A stretch of 64,000 bases of DNA from contig NZ_VTOL01000006.1 in NCBI RefSeq assembly GCF_009801115.1, positions 62,001 to 126,000 of the forward strand, given 5' to 3'. The translations under genes were made by a program, and so were the position numbers. Below, in pieces: positions 26,727 through 35,398 of the stretch. Every line of letters starts with the position of its first letter. Position 1 is the stretch's first letter. The notes beneath the pieces are model-generated. The model saw nothing but the letters and a program-made list of their open reading frames with translations, ran no database searches and was not told the DNA's origin. This DNA comes from Dyadobacter sp. 3J3. GTDB taxonomy: Bacteria > Bacteroidota > Bacteroidia > Cytophagales > Spirosomataceae.

Positions 26727-27110
26727 ATGAGAAAGTCAATCAAAAATATATTAGTCGCTTTCGTAGCAGTTACTTCATTAGCTTTTACAGCCAATGCAGA
26801 AGGAAGAGATAACACAAAAACTTCTGATTTGAATACGGGTGTATTCGTTAATAAAGAAGGAAAGATCAACGTTACTGTCGATCAGGCAAATGTAGATGCG
26901 GCTACTACAATTTCGATTATAAATGAAATCGGTGAAGTTGTTTACAGCGAAGTTGTTGAAAGAGGAAATCAAAAATTCGGACGTGTTTTGAATGTTGATA
27001 AACTTGAAGACGGCCAGTACGAAATCGAAGTAAAAAGCAAAAACGAAAGCCAAACCAAAACCTTTCAGGTATCCGAACCTAAAACGGAACGCGTTATCGA
27101 GATTCAATAA
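26727..27110 (+). CDS. Small secreted beta-rich protein
   Basis: A 127-residue protein with a clear signal peptide (ending TANA, about residue 25). The mature part of about 100 residues alternates strands (GKINVTVDQANVDAATTISIINEIGEVVYSEVVERG ... LEDGQYEIEVKSKNESQTKTFQV), a small Ig-like sandwich resembling DUF3244 or the fold of T9SS C-terminal domains, but with no cargo part. Likely periplasmic or surface-exposed; function unknown. Transcribed alone, with a perfect terminator behind it. Confidence 0.75.
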   Translation: MRKSIKNILVAFVAVTSLAFTANAEGRDNTKTSDLNTGVFVNKEGKINVTVDQANVDAATTISIINEIGEVVYSEVVERGNQKFGRVLNVDKLEDGQYEIEVKSKNESQTKTFQVSEPKTERVIEIQ

Positions 27111-27126
27111 TTAGAAATATAAGACA

Positions 27127-27160
27127 GAAAGTGGCTTACGGATTACCGTAAGCCACTTTC
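27127..27160. terminator. Bidirectional terminator
   Basis: Perfect 15-bp stem GAAAGTGGCTTACGG/CCGTAAGCCACTTTC with a 4-base loop, T-rich on the plus side, between genes ending at 27110 (+) and 27161 (-). Confidence 0.92.
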
Positions 27161-28285
27161 TTATTTTTCCATCAAAGCCTCTACACTTTTTAAAATCTCA
27201 GGCATTTTTTCGTGGGCATTATTACAGAGTAAAATGATCGTTTTATCGGCATCAATATACCTGATAAATTCCGTTGCATAACCCGGATTGTCGCCATCGT
27301 GCCATACCACTTTTCCCTTCTTTGTTTCCTTGATTTTCCATCCAAAACCATAATTTGACAATTTGCCATTGGCCAGGCGAGCGGGCGTAAATGCTTCTTG
27401 TAAAGTTTCGGCTTTTACCAAAGTATTGGCGTATAAAAGCCTGTCCCATTTCAAAAGGTCAGCCGAAGTAGAACTGACCCGCCCTGGACCTTTGCGATTA
27501 CCAAGCCAGATAGCATAATTAAATTGCGGAAATGAATCAGCCGGAACGTAACGCTGCTTTTCTTTTACATAAATATGGCCAATTGCCAGGTTTTTCAATT
27601 GCTTTTTCTGATCAATAGTACGGATATCAGTACTTGTCATTTTTGAAGGAATGAAAAACCTTTTCTCACAAAATTCGATAAAATCATCGCCCGAAACTTT
27701 CTCGGTAATACTGGCCAGAAGCATAAATCCGGTGTTGCTATATTCATATTTTGTTCCCGGTTCAAAATGTTTTTCGGGATGATACTGAATGAGATAAGCG
27801 ATGTTATCTGCGTTGCCGGCAACTTTATTTTTATCCCAATGTTTGTCCATTACTTCCTGGTAATCAGGTAATCCTGAGGTGTGGGTCAGTAAATGTCTGA
27901 TCGTAATGCCTGTGTAAGGAAGGCCGGGAATATAACGATCGATGGGATCATCAAAAGATAATTTTCCAGCCTCCTTCATTTGCATGATAGTCATCGCCGT
28001 AAATTGTTTGGAAACCGACGCCAATTCAAAAATGGCTGAAGTTTCCATCGGCTCTTTGGTTAAAAAACTTTTATAACCGAATGCTTTGTGATATACTGGT
28101 TTGCCTTTTTCTGCAACCAATAAAACGCCGCTAAAATCCGGGACAGATGCAAAGATCTTATCGAGTTTTACCTCCATATCCGGTGACACAGGATGTTTGC
28201 TATTTCTGCAAGAACTGAAAATGAAAGTCGCCAAAAAGATAATCAGGACTGGTTTTATCAACACATTTGCCGGAGATATTTTCAT
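27161..28285 (-). CDS. Class C beta-lactamase-like serine hydrolase lipoprotein
   Basis: A 374-residue exported S12-family (AmpC/D-aminopeptidase/esterase fold) protein. Lipobox FIFSSC (C26); catalytic SxxK S90-V-S-K93; YSN at 182-184; and a third motif in WHDGDNPG replacing KTG, as in D-aminopeptidases and EstB-type esterases rather than true beta-lactamases. Its stop precedes the terminator, and its start lies just 2 bases after the stop of the AsnC regulator gene upstream on the same strand. The divergent neighbours handle D-Glu/dipeptides, so a role in releasing D-amino acids or peptides is plausible but unproven. Confidence 0.88.
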   Translation of the reverse strand: MKISPANVLIKPVLIIFLATFIFSSCRNSKHPVSPDMEVKLDKIFASVPDFSGVLLVAEKGKPVYHKAFGYKSFLTKEPMETSAIFELASVSKQFTAMTIMQMKEAGKLSFDDPIDRYIPGLPYTGITIRHLLTHTSGLPDYQEVMDKHWDKNKVAGNADNIAYLIQYHPEKHFEPGTKYEYSNTGFMLLASITEKVSGDDFIEFCEKRFFIPSKMTSTDIRTIDQKKQLKNLAIGHIYVKEKQRYVPADSFPQFNYAIWLGNRKGPGRVSSTSADLLKWDRLLYANTLVKAETLQEAFTPARLANGKLSNYGFGWKIKETKKGKVVWHDGDNPGYATEFIRYIDADKTIILLCNNAHEKMPEILKSVEALMEK

Positions 28286-28287
28286 TA

Positions 28288-28740
28288 TTATAAAGGTATA
28301 GCGGTTTGCTGTTTTACATCATGCAGTACAATCACGCTGCTTTCGACATTAACATTTTTAATTTTCGAGATTTCCAGTAGTAGCCGATCGTATTCTTTTA
28401 TATTTTCAACCACAACTTTCATCTGGTAATCAATCGTGCCTGCAAGGTGGTAACATTCCAGAACCTGCGGCATTTCACGGATTGTTTCTTCAAATTCTGC
28501 AACATTTTCAGCGGTGTAAACCGGCATTCTTATGTTGATAAAAACGGTTTGTCCGCGACCAACTTTTTCCTGATCAACCAGCGCGACATACCCTTTGATC
28601 ACACCGTCTCTTTCCATTCGTTTGATTCGTTCGAAAATTGGAGTTGTACTCATTTCCAAAGATTCTGCGAGTTCTTTGATGGTGAGTTTGGCATTCTTTT
28701 GCAAGTAATTCAGGATTTTTTTATCGAGTTCGTCTGTCAT
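28288..28740 (-). CDS. Lrp/AsnC-family transcription regulator
   Basis: A 150-residue regulator: N-terminal winged helix-turn-helix (LDKKILNYLQKNAKLTIKELAESLEMSTTPIFERIKRME, about 5-50) and C-terminal RAM ligand-binding domain (about 65-145, CYHLAGTIDYQMKVVV). Such regulators sense amino acids. It is divergent from dgcN-dgcA-permease, with about 120 bases between, and is followed at once by the serine hydrolase. It is the obvious candidate regulator of both arms, with an amino acid such as glutamate as ligand (inference). Confidence 0.93.
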   Translation of the reverse strand: MTDELDKKILNYLQKNAKLTIKELAESLEMSTTPIFERIKRMERDGVIKGYVALVDQEKVGRGQTVFINIRMPVYTAENVAEFEETIREMPQVLECYHLAGTIDYQMKVVVENIKEYDRLLLEISKIKNVNVESSVIVLHDVKQQTAIPL

Positions 28741-28863
28741 GCAATGAAAAAAATAATTTGGAGCTATATTCTTTTATTAAATACAATTTAGGAATATTAT
28801 TACAAATTGGTGCCATTTTATAGAATTTTAATCTATTTTTACTTGATTCATTTTAAAATTCGA

Positions 28864-29904
28864 ATGGAAAAAGCGATAGTATTAACGGCCGGTCTTTTGG
28901 ATACGGTGGATGCCAAAACTGCCCACGGATTGATCCGTGAGAGCCAACGATTTCAAATTGTGGGTATTGTTGACAGCAAACATGCCGGTAAAGATGCGGG
29001 AGAAGTGCTCGATGGAAAATTCCGGAATATTCCTGTTTTTGAAAGTATTGAAAAAGCGAAGGAAGCTGGCCCGAATTACTGCATTATCGGCGTAGCGACA
29101 ACCGGCGGTCGGTTTCCTGATTTTATGCTGAAAATCGTCGAAACGGCTATTGAAAATAAACTTTCTATTGTCAACGGACTGCATGATTATTTGTCGGCAC
29201 GGGAGGATATGATTGCTCTCGCGGAAGCCAATGGTGTAAAATTACTTGATATCCGCAAACCGAAAGCGTTCAAAGATCTGCATTTTTGGACAGGCGAGAT
29301 ATTGAATTTTAAAACACCGGTGATTGCGGTCATGGGGACCGATTGTGCACTTGGAAAAAGAACGACAACCCGGTTGCTGATCAAATCCTGTGAAAAGGCG
29401 GGCCTTAAAGCCCAAATGATCTACACCGGACAAACGGGGTGGCTGCAAGGCGGAAAATATGGATTTATCTTTGATTCCACATTGAACGATTTCGTTTCTG
29501 GTGAGCTTGAAAATGCGATTTTAAGTTGTGATAAAGAAACAAATCCGGACCTTATTTTTATTGAAGGACAATCTGCGCTGCGAAATCCGAGTGGGCCATG
29601 CGGAGCGGAATTTCTGCTTTCGGGTGGTGCTAAAAGTGTAATTCTGGTGCATTCTCCAAAACGGGAATTCTTTGATATGGAAGAACATTTTGGCAAAATT
29701 CCTACGCTGGAATCCGAAATTGAGTTGATCCGGTTATACGGGTCCGATGTGATTGCTTTGGCGCTTAATACTGAAAATTGCACGGAAGAGGAATATTTGT
29801 CTTTTCAGGAATCTTATCAAAAAAAGTTGGGAATTCCCGTACTTCTGCCCATCCAGCAAGGTTGCGATCCTGTTATTAATGTCCTTAAATCGCTGGTGAA
29901 ATGA
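28864..29904 (+). CDS. dgcN: DUF1611 protein, DgcN-like
   Basis: A 346-residue DUF1611 protein. The N-terminal Rossmann-like domain (about 1-130, TAGLLDTVDAKTAHGLIR) is followed by a P-loop NTPase-like domain with GTDCALGKRTTT at 158-169 and TGQTGWLQGGKYGFIFDS; the strand IFIEGQSALRNP follows. DgcN proteins, described in marine bacteria, are reported to N-acetylate D-glutamate before DgcA epimerises it; I rely on that published link for the name. The start is ATG 28864 (MEKAIVLTAG); an upstream extension to 28807 is unconvincing. Its stop overlaps the dgcA start by 4 bases. Confidence 0.85.
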   Translation: MEKAIVLTAGLLDTVDAKTAHGLIRESQRFQIVGIVDSKHAGKDAGEVLDGKFRNIPVFESIEKAKEAGPNYCIIGVATTGGRFPDFMLKIVETAIENKLSIVNGLHDYLSAREDMIALAEANGVKLLDIRKPKAFKDLHFWTGEILNFKTPVIAVMGTDCALGKRTTTRLLIKSCEKAGLKAQMIYTGQTGWLQGGKYGFIFDSTLNDFVSGELENAILSCDKETNPDLIFIEGQSALRNPSGPCGAEFLLSGGAKSVILVHSPKREFFDMEEHFGKIPTLESEIELIRLYGSDVIALALNTENCTEEEYLSFQESYQKKLGIPVLLPIQQGCDPVINVLKSLVK

Positions 29905-30953
29905 ACATAAAATCCGTCAAAGCCTACGCTGAATTAATTCCGCTGAAAAAGCCATATACCATAGCACGTGAAACCATCAGCGATGCTGAAATTATCTTTT
30001 TTGAGATCACACTTTCCAATGGAATCTGTGGCAGAGGAGCCGCAAATCCGGATCCTGAGGTAATAGGGGAGACTGCTTCCCAAACGTTGGAAAACCTGGG
30101 TTCAGGTGAAGTTTCAGATTATTTAAAAGGAAAACATATCCGTGAATTTTTAGCGCATATCGCTCATTTTAGAAAAATTTACGTACGATTTCCGGCAACA
30201 TTGGCAGCCCTAGATATAGCACTTCATGATGCTTTTGGAAAATGGATTGAACTGCCAATTGTTGATTTTTACGGTCGGCATCATTCCAAAATGCTAACTT
30301 CGGTGACGATTGGAATTAAAGATGTTGCCGAAACAATTCAGGAAGCAAAAGAATATAATGAACAGGGATTTAAGGTTTTAAAAGTAAAAACCGGTTTGAA
30401 TCCGCAATTGGATGCTGAACGTGTAATCCGGCTTAATGAAACTTTTGGAGATCATTTCACAATCCGTGTGGATGCGAATGAAGGTTATTCAACGGATGAT
30501 CTTCGCGTATTTTTGAAACAAACATCATCCACAAATCTTGAATTAACCGAGCAGCCTTTTCATCCGAAATTCAATACCGAACTTTTGAAATTTCCCGCGG
30601 ATGTGCGAAGAAAATTGGCAGCCGATGAATCGCTTACCGATGCGAGGGCAGCATTCGAGATTGCGCGTGACGGATTATTTGGCATTTTTAATATAAAACT
30701 GATGAAATGCGGTGGTTTGGTTTCTGCTTTTGAAATTGCCAATATTGCCAAACAGGCAGAAATTGATCTTTTTTGGGGCTGTAATGACGAAAGTGATCTT
30801 AGCATATCAGCTGCATTACACGCCGCATTCGCATGCCCGAATACAAAATATCTGGATTTGGACGGCAGTTTTGATCTTTTGGAAGATTATAAGGAAAGTG
30901 GTTTTATATTACAGGACGGATATCTTTCAATACGATCAAAACCAGGCTTCTGA
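29901..30953 (+). CDS. dgcA: Enolase-superfamily epimerase, DgcA / L-Ala-D/L-Glu epimerase
   Basis: A 350-residue muconate-lactonising subgroup enzyme. Catalytic features: K161-x-K163 (VLKVKTG), metal ligands D191 (VDANEGY), E217 (TEQPF) and D242 (AADES), and the second catalytic lysine K266 in FNIKLMKCGG. These define a 1,1-proton-transfer epimerase, acting on L-Ala-D/L-Glu-type dipeptides or on N-acetyl-D-glutamate when paired with DgcN. It overlaps dgcN by 4 bases (ATGA) and the permease by 1 base, so the three are translationally coupled. Confidence 0.9.
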   Translation: MNIKSVKAYAELIPLKKPYTIARETISDAEIIFFEITLSNGICGRGAANPDPEVIGETASQTLENLGSGEVSDYLKGKHIREFLAHIAHFRKIYVRFPATLAALDIALHDAFGKWIELPIVDFYGRHHSKMLTSVTIGIKDVAETIQEAKEYNEQGFKVLKVKTGLNPQLDAERVIRLNETFGDHFTIRVDANEGYSTDDLRVFLKQTSSTNLELTEQPFHPKFNTELLKFPADVRRKLAADESLTDARAAFEIARDGLFGIFNIKLMKCGGLVSAFEIANIAKQAEIDLFWGCNDESDLSISAALHAAFACPNTKYLDLDGSFDLLEDYKESGFILQDGYLSIRSKPGF

Positions 30954-32287
30954 TGAATGAAAATACTTTAAAGCGATCGATCAAACCACTTTCCGCCGTT
31001 TTTCTTGTAGTCAGCGCCATTGTCGGCTCGGGAATTTACAAAAAAGTGGCACCCATGATGGACCAGCTGCATTCACCAACGCTGGTACTTTTGTGTTGGA
31101 CGCTGGCCGGTGTGTTAAGTTTGATGGGCGCTTTAAGTAGTGCGGAACTGGCTTCGATGATGCCTGGTTCGGGCGGAGAATACATTTATTTCAATAAAAT
31201 CTACGGCAGATTTTTCTCTTTTATTTACGGCTGGGCGAGTTTGGCTGTAATGAAAACGGCCACGATAGCGGCATTAGCCTATGTTTTTTCTGAATCGCTT
31301 CACGAAATTATTCCTCAGATTCATAGCCTTGGAGGAGCCAGTATCAAAATTATTGCTTCTTTGTTGATTGTCGTTTTAAGTTATGTGAACTTTCGCGGCG
31401 TTTCTTTTGGCGAAAAACTCAGCAGATATTTCATTGCCGGAATTGTACTCTCTATACTGGTCTTTGTGATTTTAGCCGTTTTTTCGGGAAAAGGAAATAC
31501 GGAACATTTTACCCAAACTGCCGCAAGTGCTCCGACCGGCTGGCCGCTTTTTGCCGCCATGTTTGCCGCCTCTTTAAGTGCTTTCTGGGGATATGAAGGC
31601 TGGAATAATATTGGATTTATCGGAGAAGAAGTCAACAACCCACAGAAAAATCTGCCGCTGGCGCTTGGTATTGGTACGCTGATCGTGATCGTACTTTATC
31701 TTTTAATCAACACGGTTTATCTTTTTATTCTGGCTCCGGCCCAAATAGAATCGCTTGGAATTAATCAGATAGCGGCCGTTGAAACATCCAGAGTTTTAGG
31801 CGGAAACATTGGAGCCTTATTATTATCCGTTCTTATCGTTCTGACAACTTTTAACTGTACAAACGGAACAATTTTGATGTCGGCCAGGATTTTCTTTGCC
31901 ATGGGTCGTGATGGATTATTTCTCAAAAAAACGGCCATCATTCATCCGGTTTATAATACACCATCATTTTCAATTTTAATCCAGGCCATCTGGTCCATTG
32001 TTTTAGTATGGTCGGGCAGTTTTGATGCGCTTACCGATCTTCTGGTTTTTGCTTCTTTTTTCTTTTACGGAGCCGCAGCTTTCGGTGTGATTTTATTCAG
32101 AAAAAATAAAATGCCGAGACCATACAAAGTACCTTTGTGGATCCCCGCGATATTTTCGGCCTTCTGCTTTTTGTTGGTTGTCGTTAGCGCGTTTAATCAG
32201 CCTGTTCAGGCATTAACGGGTTTGTTGCTAATTTTATCCGGAGTTCCCGTTTACTGGTATTATACGAAAGTGGTAAAACCTGATTAA
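30953..32287 (+). CDS. APC-family amino acid permease
   Basis: A 444-residue, 12-helix inner-membrane transporter of the amino acid-polyamine-organocation superfamily. TM1 holds the unwound GSGIYKK segment (VVSAIVGSGIYKKVAP); TM6 region FAASLSAFWGYEGWNNIGFIGEEVNNPQKNLP is typical of the LAT/SteT group. Expressed with dgcN-dgcA by overlapping start/stop (TGATG), it presumably imports the substrate, D-glutamate or a dipeptide, or its product. Substrate cannot be read from sequence. Confidence 0.9.
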   Translation: MNENTLKRSIKPLSAVFLVVSAIVGSGIYKKVAPMMDQLHSPTLVLLCWTLAGVLSLMGALSSAELASMMPGSGGEYIYFNKIYGRFFSFIYGWASLAVMKTATIAALAYVFSESLHEIIPQIHSLGGASIKIIASLLIVVLSYVNFRGVSFGEKLSRYFIAGIVLSILVFVILAVFSGKGNTEHFTQTAASAPTGWPLFAAMFAASLSAFWGYEGWNNIGFIGEEVNNPQKNLPLALGIGTLIVIVLYLLINTVYLFILAPAQIESLGINQIAAVETSRVLGGNIGALLLSVLIVLTTFNCTNGTILMSARIFFAMGRDGLFLKKTAIIHPVYNTPSFSILIQAIWSIVLVWSGSFDALTDLLVFASFFFYGAAAFGVILFRKNKMPRPYKVPLWIPAIFSAFCFLLVVVSAFNQPVQALTGLLLILSGVPVYWYYTKVVKPD

Positions 32288-32324
32288 TAACTTCATAAGG
32301 ATTTGAACAAATCAAAATACAAAA

Positions 32325-32354
32325 AATCACTCTCAGAATAATCTGAAAGTGATT
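32325..32354 (-). terminator. Terminator between permease and prohibitin genes
   Basis: AATCACTCTCAGA/TCTGAAAGTGATT, 13-bp arms with one mismatch and 4-base loop. On the minus strand it runs into TTTTTT, so it fits the end of the prohibitin-like gene; it may serve the plus side as well. Confidence 0.8.
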
Positions 32355-32375
32355 CTATTGCTAAATTGCAAACGT

Positions 32376-33281
32376 TTAATGATCATTTAAAATCAAAGGC
32401 ACATTTCCTTTTCCGCCCATCACGATAATTTTCGCGTTTGGAGAAGCAGCAAGTTCTTTTTGTGCTTTTATACTTTCATATTGAAGCTGACGATCTGTCA
32501 AACTAAGTGCGATAATGGTTTGATAATCTGAAATACCTCTTGCTTCAACACGTTTTCTTTCTGCTTCCTGTTTTTCTTTTTGCAGTACAAACTCCATTTT
32601 CTGAGCATCCTGTTCGGCATTGATTTTTGATTCAATTGTTTTCTTAACCGATTCGGGCAAATTAATATTACGTATTAAAAGCTGTTCCAATATCAATCCA
32701 CGGCTTTTAAAATCTTTATCAATTGTCTGGTAAATCCTGCTTTGGAACTCATCACGACGTTTGGAATAAAGTGCAACCGCGTCATAATAAACCGCATTAT
32801 CCCGAATCCGGGTGCGCGTTATAGGTCTGACAATCTTGTCTTTATAATCGGGCCCGATTCCTTTGTAGATCGCAGGTGCTTTATCAGGCATAATCTTGTA
32901 CAAAACCGTTAAATCTATTACCACTTCAAGTCCGTCAGCAGACAACACACGGATCGCATCATCACCTTGCAAATCACCTTCCGTCGCTTTTAAAGACATG
33001 GTATAATTTTGGGTTTTTGTGTCGAAAATTGTTACCTGAACAAAAGGATTGACAAAATTCAAACCGTTTTCCAGCACTTTCGGATCTACTTTTCCAAACA
33101 ATGACTGAACACCAATTGTACCCGCATCAATTTGACGAATACTGGCCGACAAGATTCCCAAAATTGCTATGGCGATTCCTGAAATTTTCAGGACAGGAGC
33201 GTAACGAAAAATACTTAAAGAAGATTTACTAATCACAAAACCACTGAAGGCAATTAAGATTCCCAGGATTAAAAAAAACAT
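32376..33281 (-). CDS. Prohibitin-like SPFH/Band 7 protein
   Basis: A 301-residue membrane-anchored protein. Two short hydrophobic stretches (about 1-20 and 30-50) precede the SPFH domain (about 55-215: IDAGTIGVQSLFGKVDPKVLENGLNFVNPF, VLSADGLEVVIDLTVLYKI). A charged coiled-coil (about 215-270, QDAQKMEFVLQKEKQEAERKRVEARGI) follows, then a short tail. Such proteins assemble into large rings on the inner membrane and often hold FtsH. Single gene with its own terminator. Confidence 0.9.
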   Translation of the reverse strand: MFFLILGILIAFSGFVISKSSLSIFRYAPVLKISGIAIAILGILSASIRQIDAGTIGVQSLFGKVDPKVLENGLNFVNPFVQVTIFDTKTQNYTMSLKATEGDLQGDDAIRVLSADGLEVVIDLTVLYKIMPDKAPAIYKGIGPDYKDKIVRPITRTRIRDNAVYYDAVALYSKRRDEFQSRIYQTIDKDFKSRGLILEQLLIRNINLPESVKKTIESKINAEQDAQKMEFVLQKEKQEAERKRVEARGISDYQTIIALSLTDRQLQYESIKAQKELAASPNAKIIVMGGKGNVPLILNDH

Positions 33282-33428
33282 GGCATTTGAATTTGTTTAA
33301 ATTGTTAACTTATGTGTATATACGCGATAAAATTGTGCCAATCATTTTTGGTTGATTGTTTATAAATATAATAAATTGATTTACAAATATTTATATTATT
33401 ATTCTGGTAAAATATAATCAGAAAAATA

Positions 33429-33464
33429 GCTATCAAAACAATAAGGTTCTATCAATTTGATAGC
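33429..33464 (-). terminator. Probable terminator of the MBL-fold gene
   Basis: GCTATCAAA/TTTGATAGC, 9-bp arms with an 18-base loop that holds another CTATCAA, followed on the minus strand by TATTTTTC. It lies about 95 bases after the MBL gene stop. The repeated CTATCAA could alternatively be operator half-sites. Confidence 0.5.
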
Positions 33465-33559
33465 ATTTTATAATGCAGCATTTATAGTAAGAAAATACCA
33501 ATGGCGGTACAATAAATTTAGCCGTTTGATTCAACGACTTTTTATTTTCTAATTCCAGA

Positions 33560-34273
33560 TTATCGCCACTGCATCAGTGCCGAATTTAATGCAACCTCTA
33601 CTCTGTGCCGGGGTTTATGAAAATAACTCAGTCCGTGTCCCGGAATCATGACATCCATATCAACTTTGGCAAATCTTCGTAAAGATTCAGTGTATATTTT
33701 CTTATCAAAATCAATAGAACCACCCCAGCCAAAATCGCCCCCGAGCAGTGTTCCTATCACATCGCCACTGAAAACGACGTGTTTATTTTCCCATTGTATT
33801 CCAAAAGCCGTGCAGCCCATACTATGACCCGGCAAATGCATGGTCGTAAACTCAATACCTAAAACTGTAAACTTCTCTCCGTCCGAAACCGTTTGGTTTA
33901 CTTCAAAAGGGGTAAAAGTTTTATGGTATAAATAACCACAGCAGCGTTCATCTCCCGACAAAACTGCATCTGCCGTTTCAGGTGAAGCGATGAATTTTAC
34001 ACCTTGGTTTTTGAGCAGATAACCGCCGCCTGCGTGGTCAAAATGGGCGTGGGTCAGGATACAGCAGGCAATATCTTCGGGATTTAAATCCCAGTATTTC
34101 ATATTGAAAAAAATCTGCGGCAACGTATCTCCACAGCCGCAATCGATCATGATCAAACCGCTTTCTGTTTTGATGATATATGAATTACCATCGTTCCATA
34201 AGGCGCCCTGCACATCGAAAGTGATTCCATTAAGATCACCTCCAACCTGATAAATATTTTTTAGAAGCTGCAT
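33560..34273 (-). CDS. Metallo-beta-lactamase-fold hydrolase
   Basis: A 237-residue MBL-fold protein with the full metal site: THAHFDHAGG (H75, H77, D79, H80), PGHSMGC (third His), VFSGDVIG (bridging Asp) and PGHGLSYFHKPRH. No signal peptide, so cytoplasmic. Closest in style to the glyoxalase II/generic quorum-quenching or thioesterase-like MBL hydrolases; substrate unknown. Single gene. Confidence 0.9.
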   Translation of the reverse strand: MQLLKNIYQVGGDLNGITFDVQGALWNDGNSYIIKTESGLIMIDCGCGDTLPQIFFNMKYWDLNPEDIACCILTHAHFDHAGGGYLLKNQGVKFIASPETADAVLSGDERCCGYLYHKTFTPFEVNQTVSDGEKFTVLGIEFTTMHLPGHSMGCTAFGIQWENKHVVFSGDVIGTLLGGDFGWGGSIDFDKKIYTESLRRFAKVDMDVMIPGHGLSYFHKPRHRVEVALNSALMQWR

Positions 34274-34720
34274 CTCTTTGTAGTCTGTTTCTCAAAATTC
34301 TGTGGATTATCCTTTACTATACGATCAACTTTGAATGAAAGGCTACTGGGTTTGTAATTGATTTGTATGAAGAGCAGACTTAAAGAGATGATTTTCAAAA
34401 TGATAAAGCCTGTCATTTTGAAATGGTATTTTGAGTTTTAGTATTTGGTTAAGTAGATGAATATCAGTTTTTTATGTTGATAATCTATGCGTTGGATCAG
34501 TATTTTACTAATCTTACCGGTTGCCGTTTACAAATAGGAGAATTAATAAAATCATGACAAAAATAACTGAGCCGGAAGAGGAAGAAGAGAACGAATCCGA
34601 GACAGATCACTAATACGCGGCAGTGATTTCTTTCCTTGCATCTTAATCACCTTTTAATTTTTTATAGACCGTTTTTTAATACGGGCACTTTAATTTCGCA
34701 TCCATACAAAAGTTGTTAAG
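34274..34720. other. Intergenic region upstream of the efflux two-component system
   Basis: Divergent promoter region for the MBL gene (-) and the OmpR-type regulator (+). A TAATTTCG box (34691-34698) is a near match to the -7 consensus for the plus gene. A 19-codon acidic reading frame sits at 34554-34613. Otherwise AT-rich with no recognised element. Confidence 0.4.
34554..34613 (+). CDS. Possible 19-residue acidic peptide
   Basis: ATG 34554 to TAA encodes MTKITEPEEEEENESETDH, of which ten residues are Glu or Asp. An AGGAG lies at 34536-34540, 13 bases before the ATG, which is wide for a ribosome binding site. It precedes the response regulator gene by about 107 bases. It could be a leader peptide or chance; no homologue is known to me. 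Confidence 0.2.
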   Translation: MTKITEPEEEEENESETDH

Positions 34721-35398
34721 ATGCAGATATTACTGGTGGAAGATGACCCCAAACTAGCCGGATTTATAAGAAAAGGTTTTCTTGGAGAGCAGATCAATCT
34801 GGAAATAGCCTACGATGGCCTGATGGGAAAACGCATGTGCGAGCAGCGTAAATTTGATGCCATCATTTTAGATGTGAACCTTCCCGGTATCAACGGATTT
34901 GATTTGTGCAGGTTTATCAAAGACAATTGGCCCCAGACTCCGGTCATGATGTTAACCGCGCTGGGCATGCTTCAGGACAAGGTATTAGGCTTTAAGGCCG
35001 GTGCTGATGATTATTTGACCAAGCCTTTTGAATTTGAAGAATTGCTATTGCGGATCAAAGCGCTTGCGCGGAGAGGTAATAATTTTTCAAGTACAGCAAA
35101 GGTCCTGAAAGTAAGTGATTTGATGCTGGATACCGATAGCCAGCAGGTTAGAAGGGGCGATATAGCCATTGAACTTACCAAAAGAGAGTACGAACTGCTT
35201 GAATACCTGATGTATAACAAAGGTAAGATTGTGAGCCGTACTGATATTCTGGAAAGGGTGTGGAACCTTCACTTTGATACAAACACAAATATTATTGATG
35301 TTTATATCAATTATTTAAGAAGGAAAATCGATAAGAATTTTCCGGAAAAATTGCTTCATACCATCATTGGCAGGGGATATACTTTGCGTGAGCCATGA
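34721..35398 (+). CDS. OmpR/PhoB-family response regulator
   Basis: A 225-residue regulator: receiver (acidic E7/D8/D9, phospho-acceptor D51, TAL...K motif with DDYLTKPF) and winged-helix C-terminal domain (about 130-225, IELTKREYELLEYLMYNKGKIVSRTDILERVWN ... YINYLRRKID). Its stop overlaps the kinase start by 4 bases. It probably controls the efflux operon 1.4 kb downstream. Confidence 0.95.
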   Translation: MQILLVEDDPKLAGFIRKGFLGEQINLEIAYDGLMGKRMCEQRKFDAIILDVNLPGINGFDLCRFIKDNWPQTPVMMLTALGMLQDKVLGFKAGADDYLTKPFEFEELLLRIKALARRGNNFSSTAKVLKVSDLMLDTDSQQVRRGDIAIELTKREYELLEYLMYNKGKIVSRTDILERVWNLHFDTNTNIIDVYINYLRRKIDKNFPEKLLHTIIGRGYTLREP

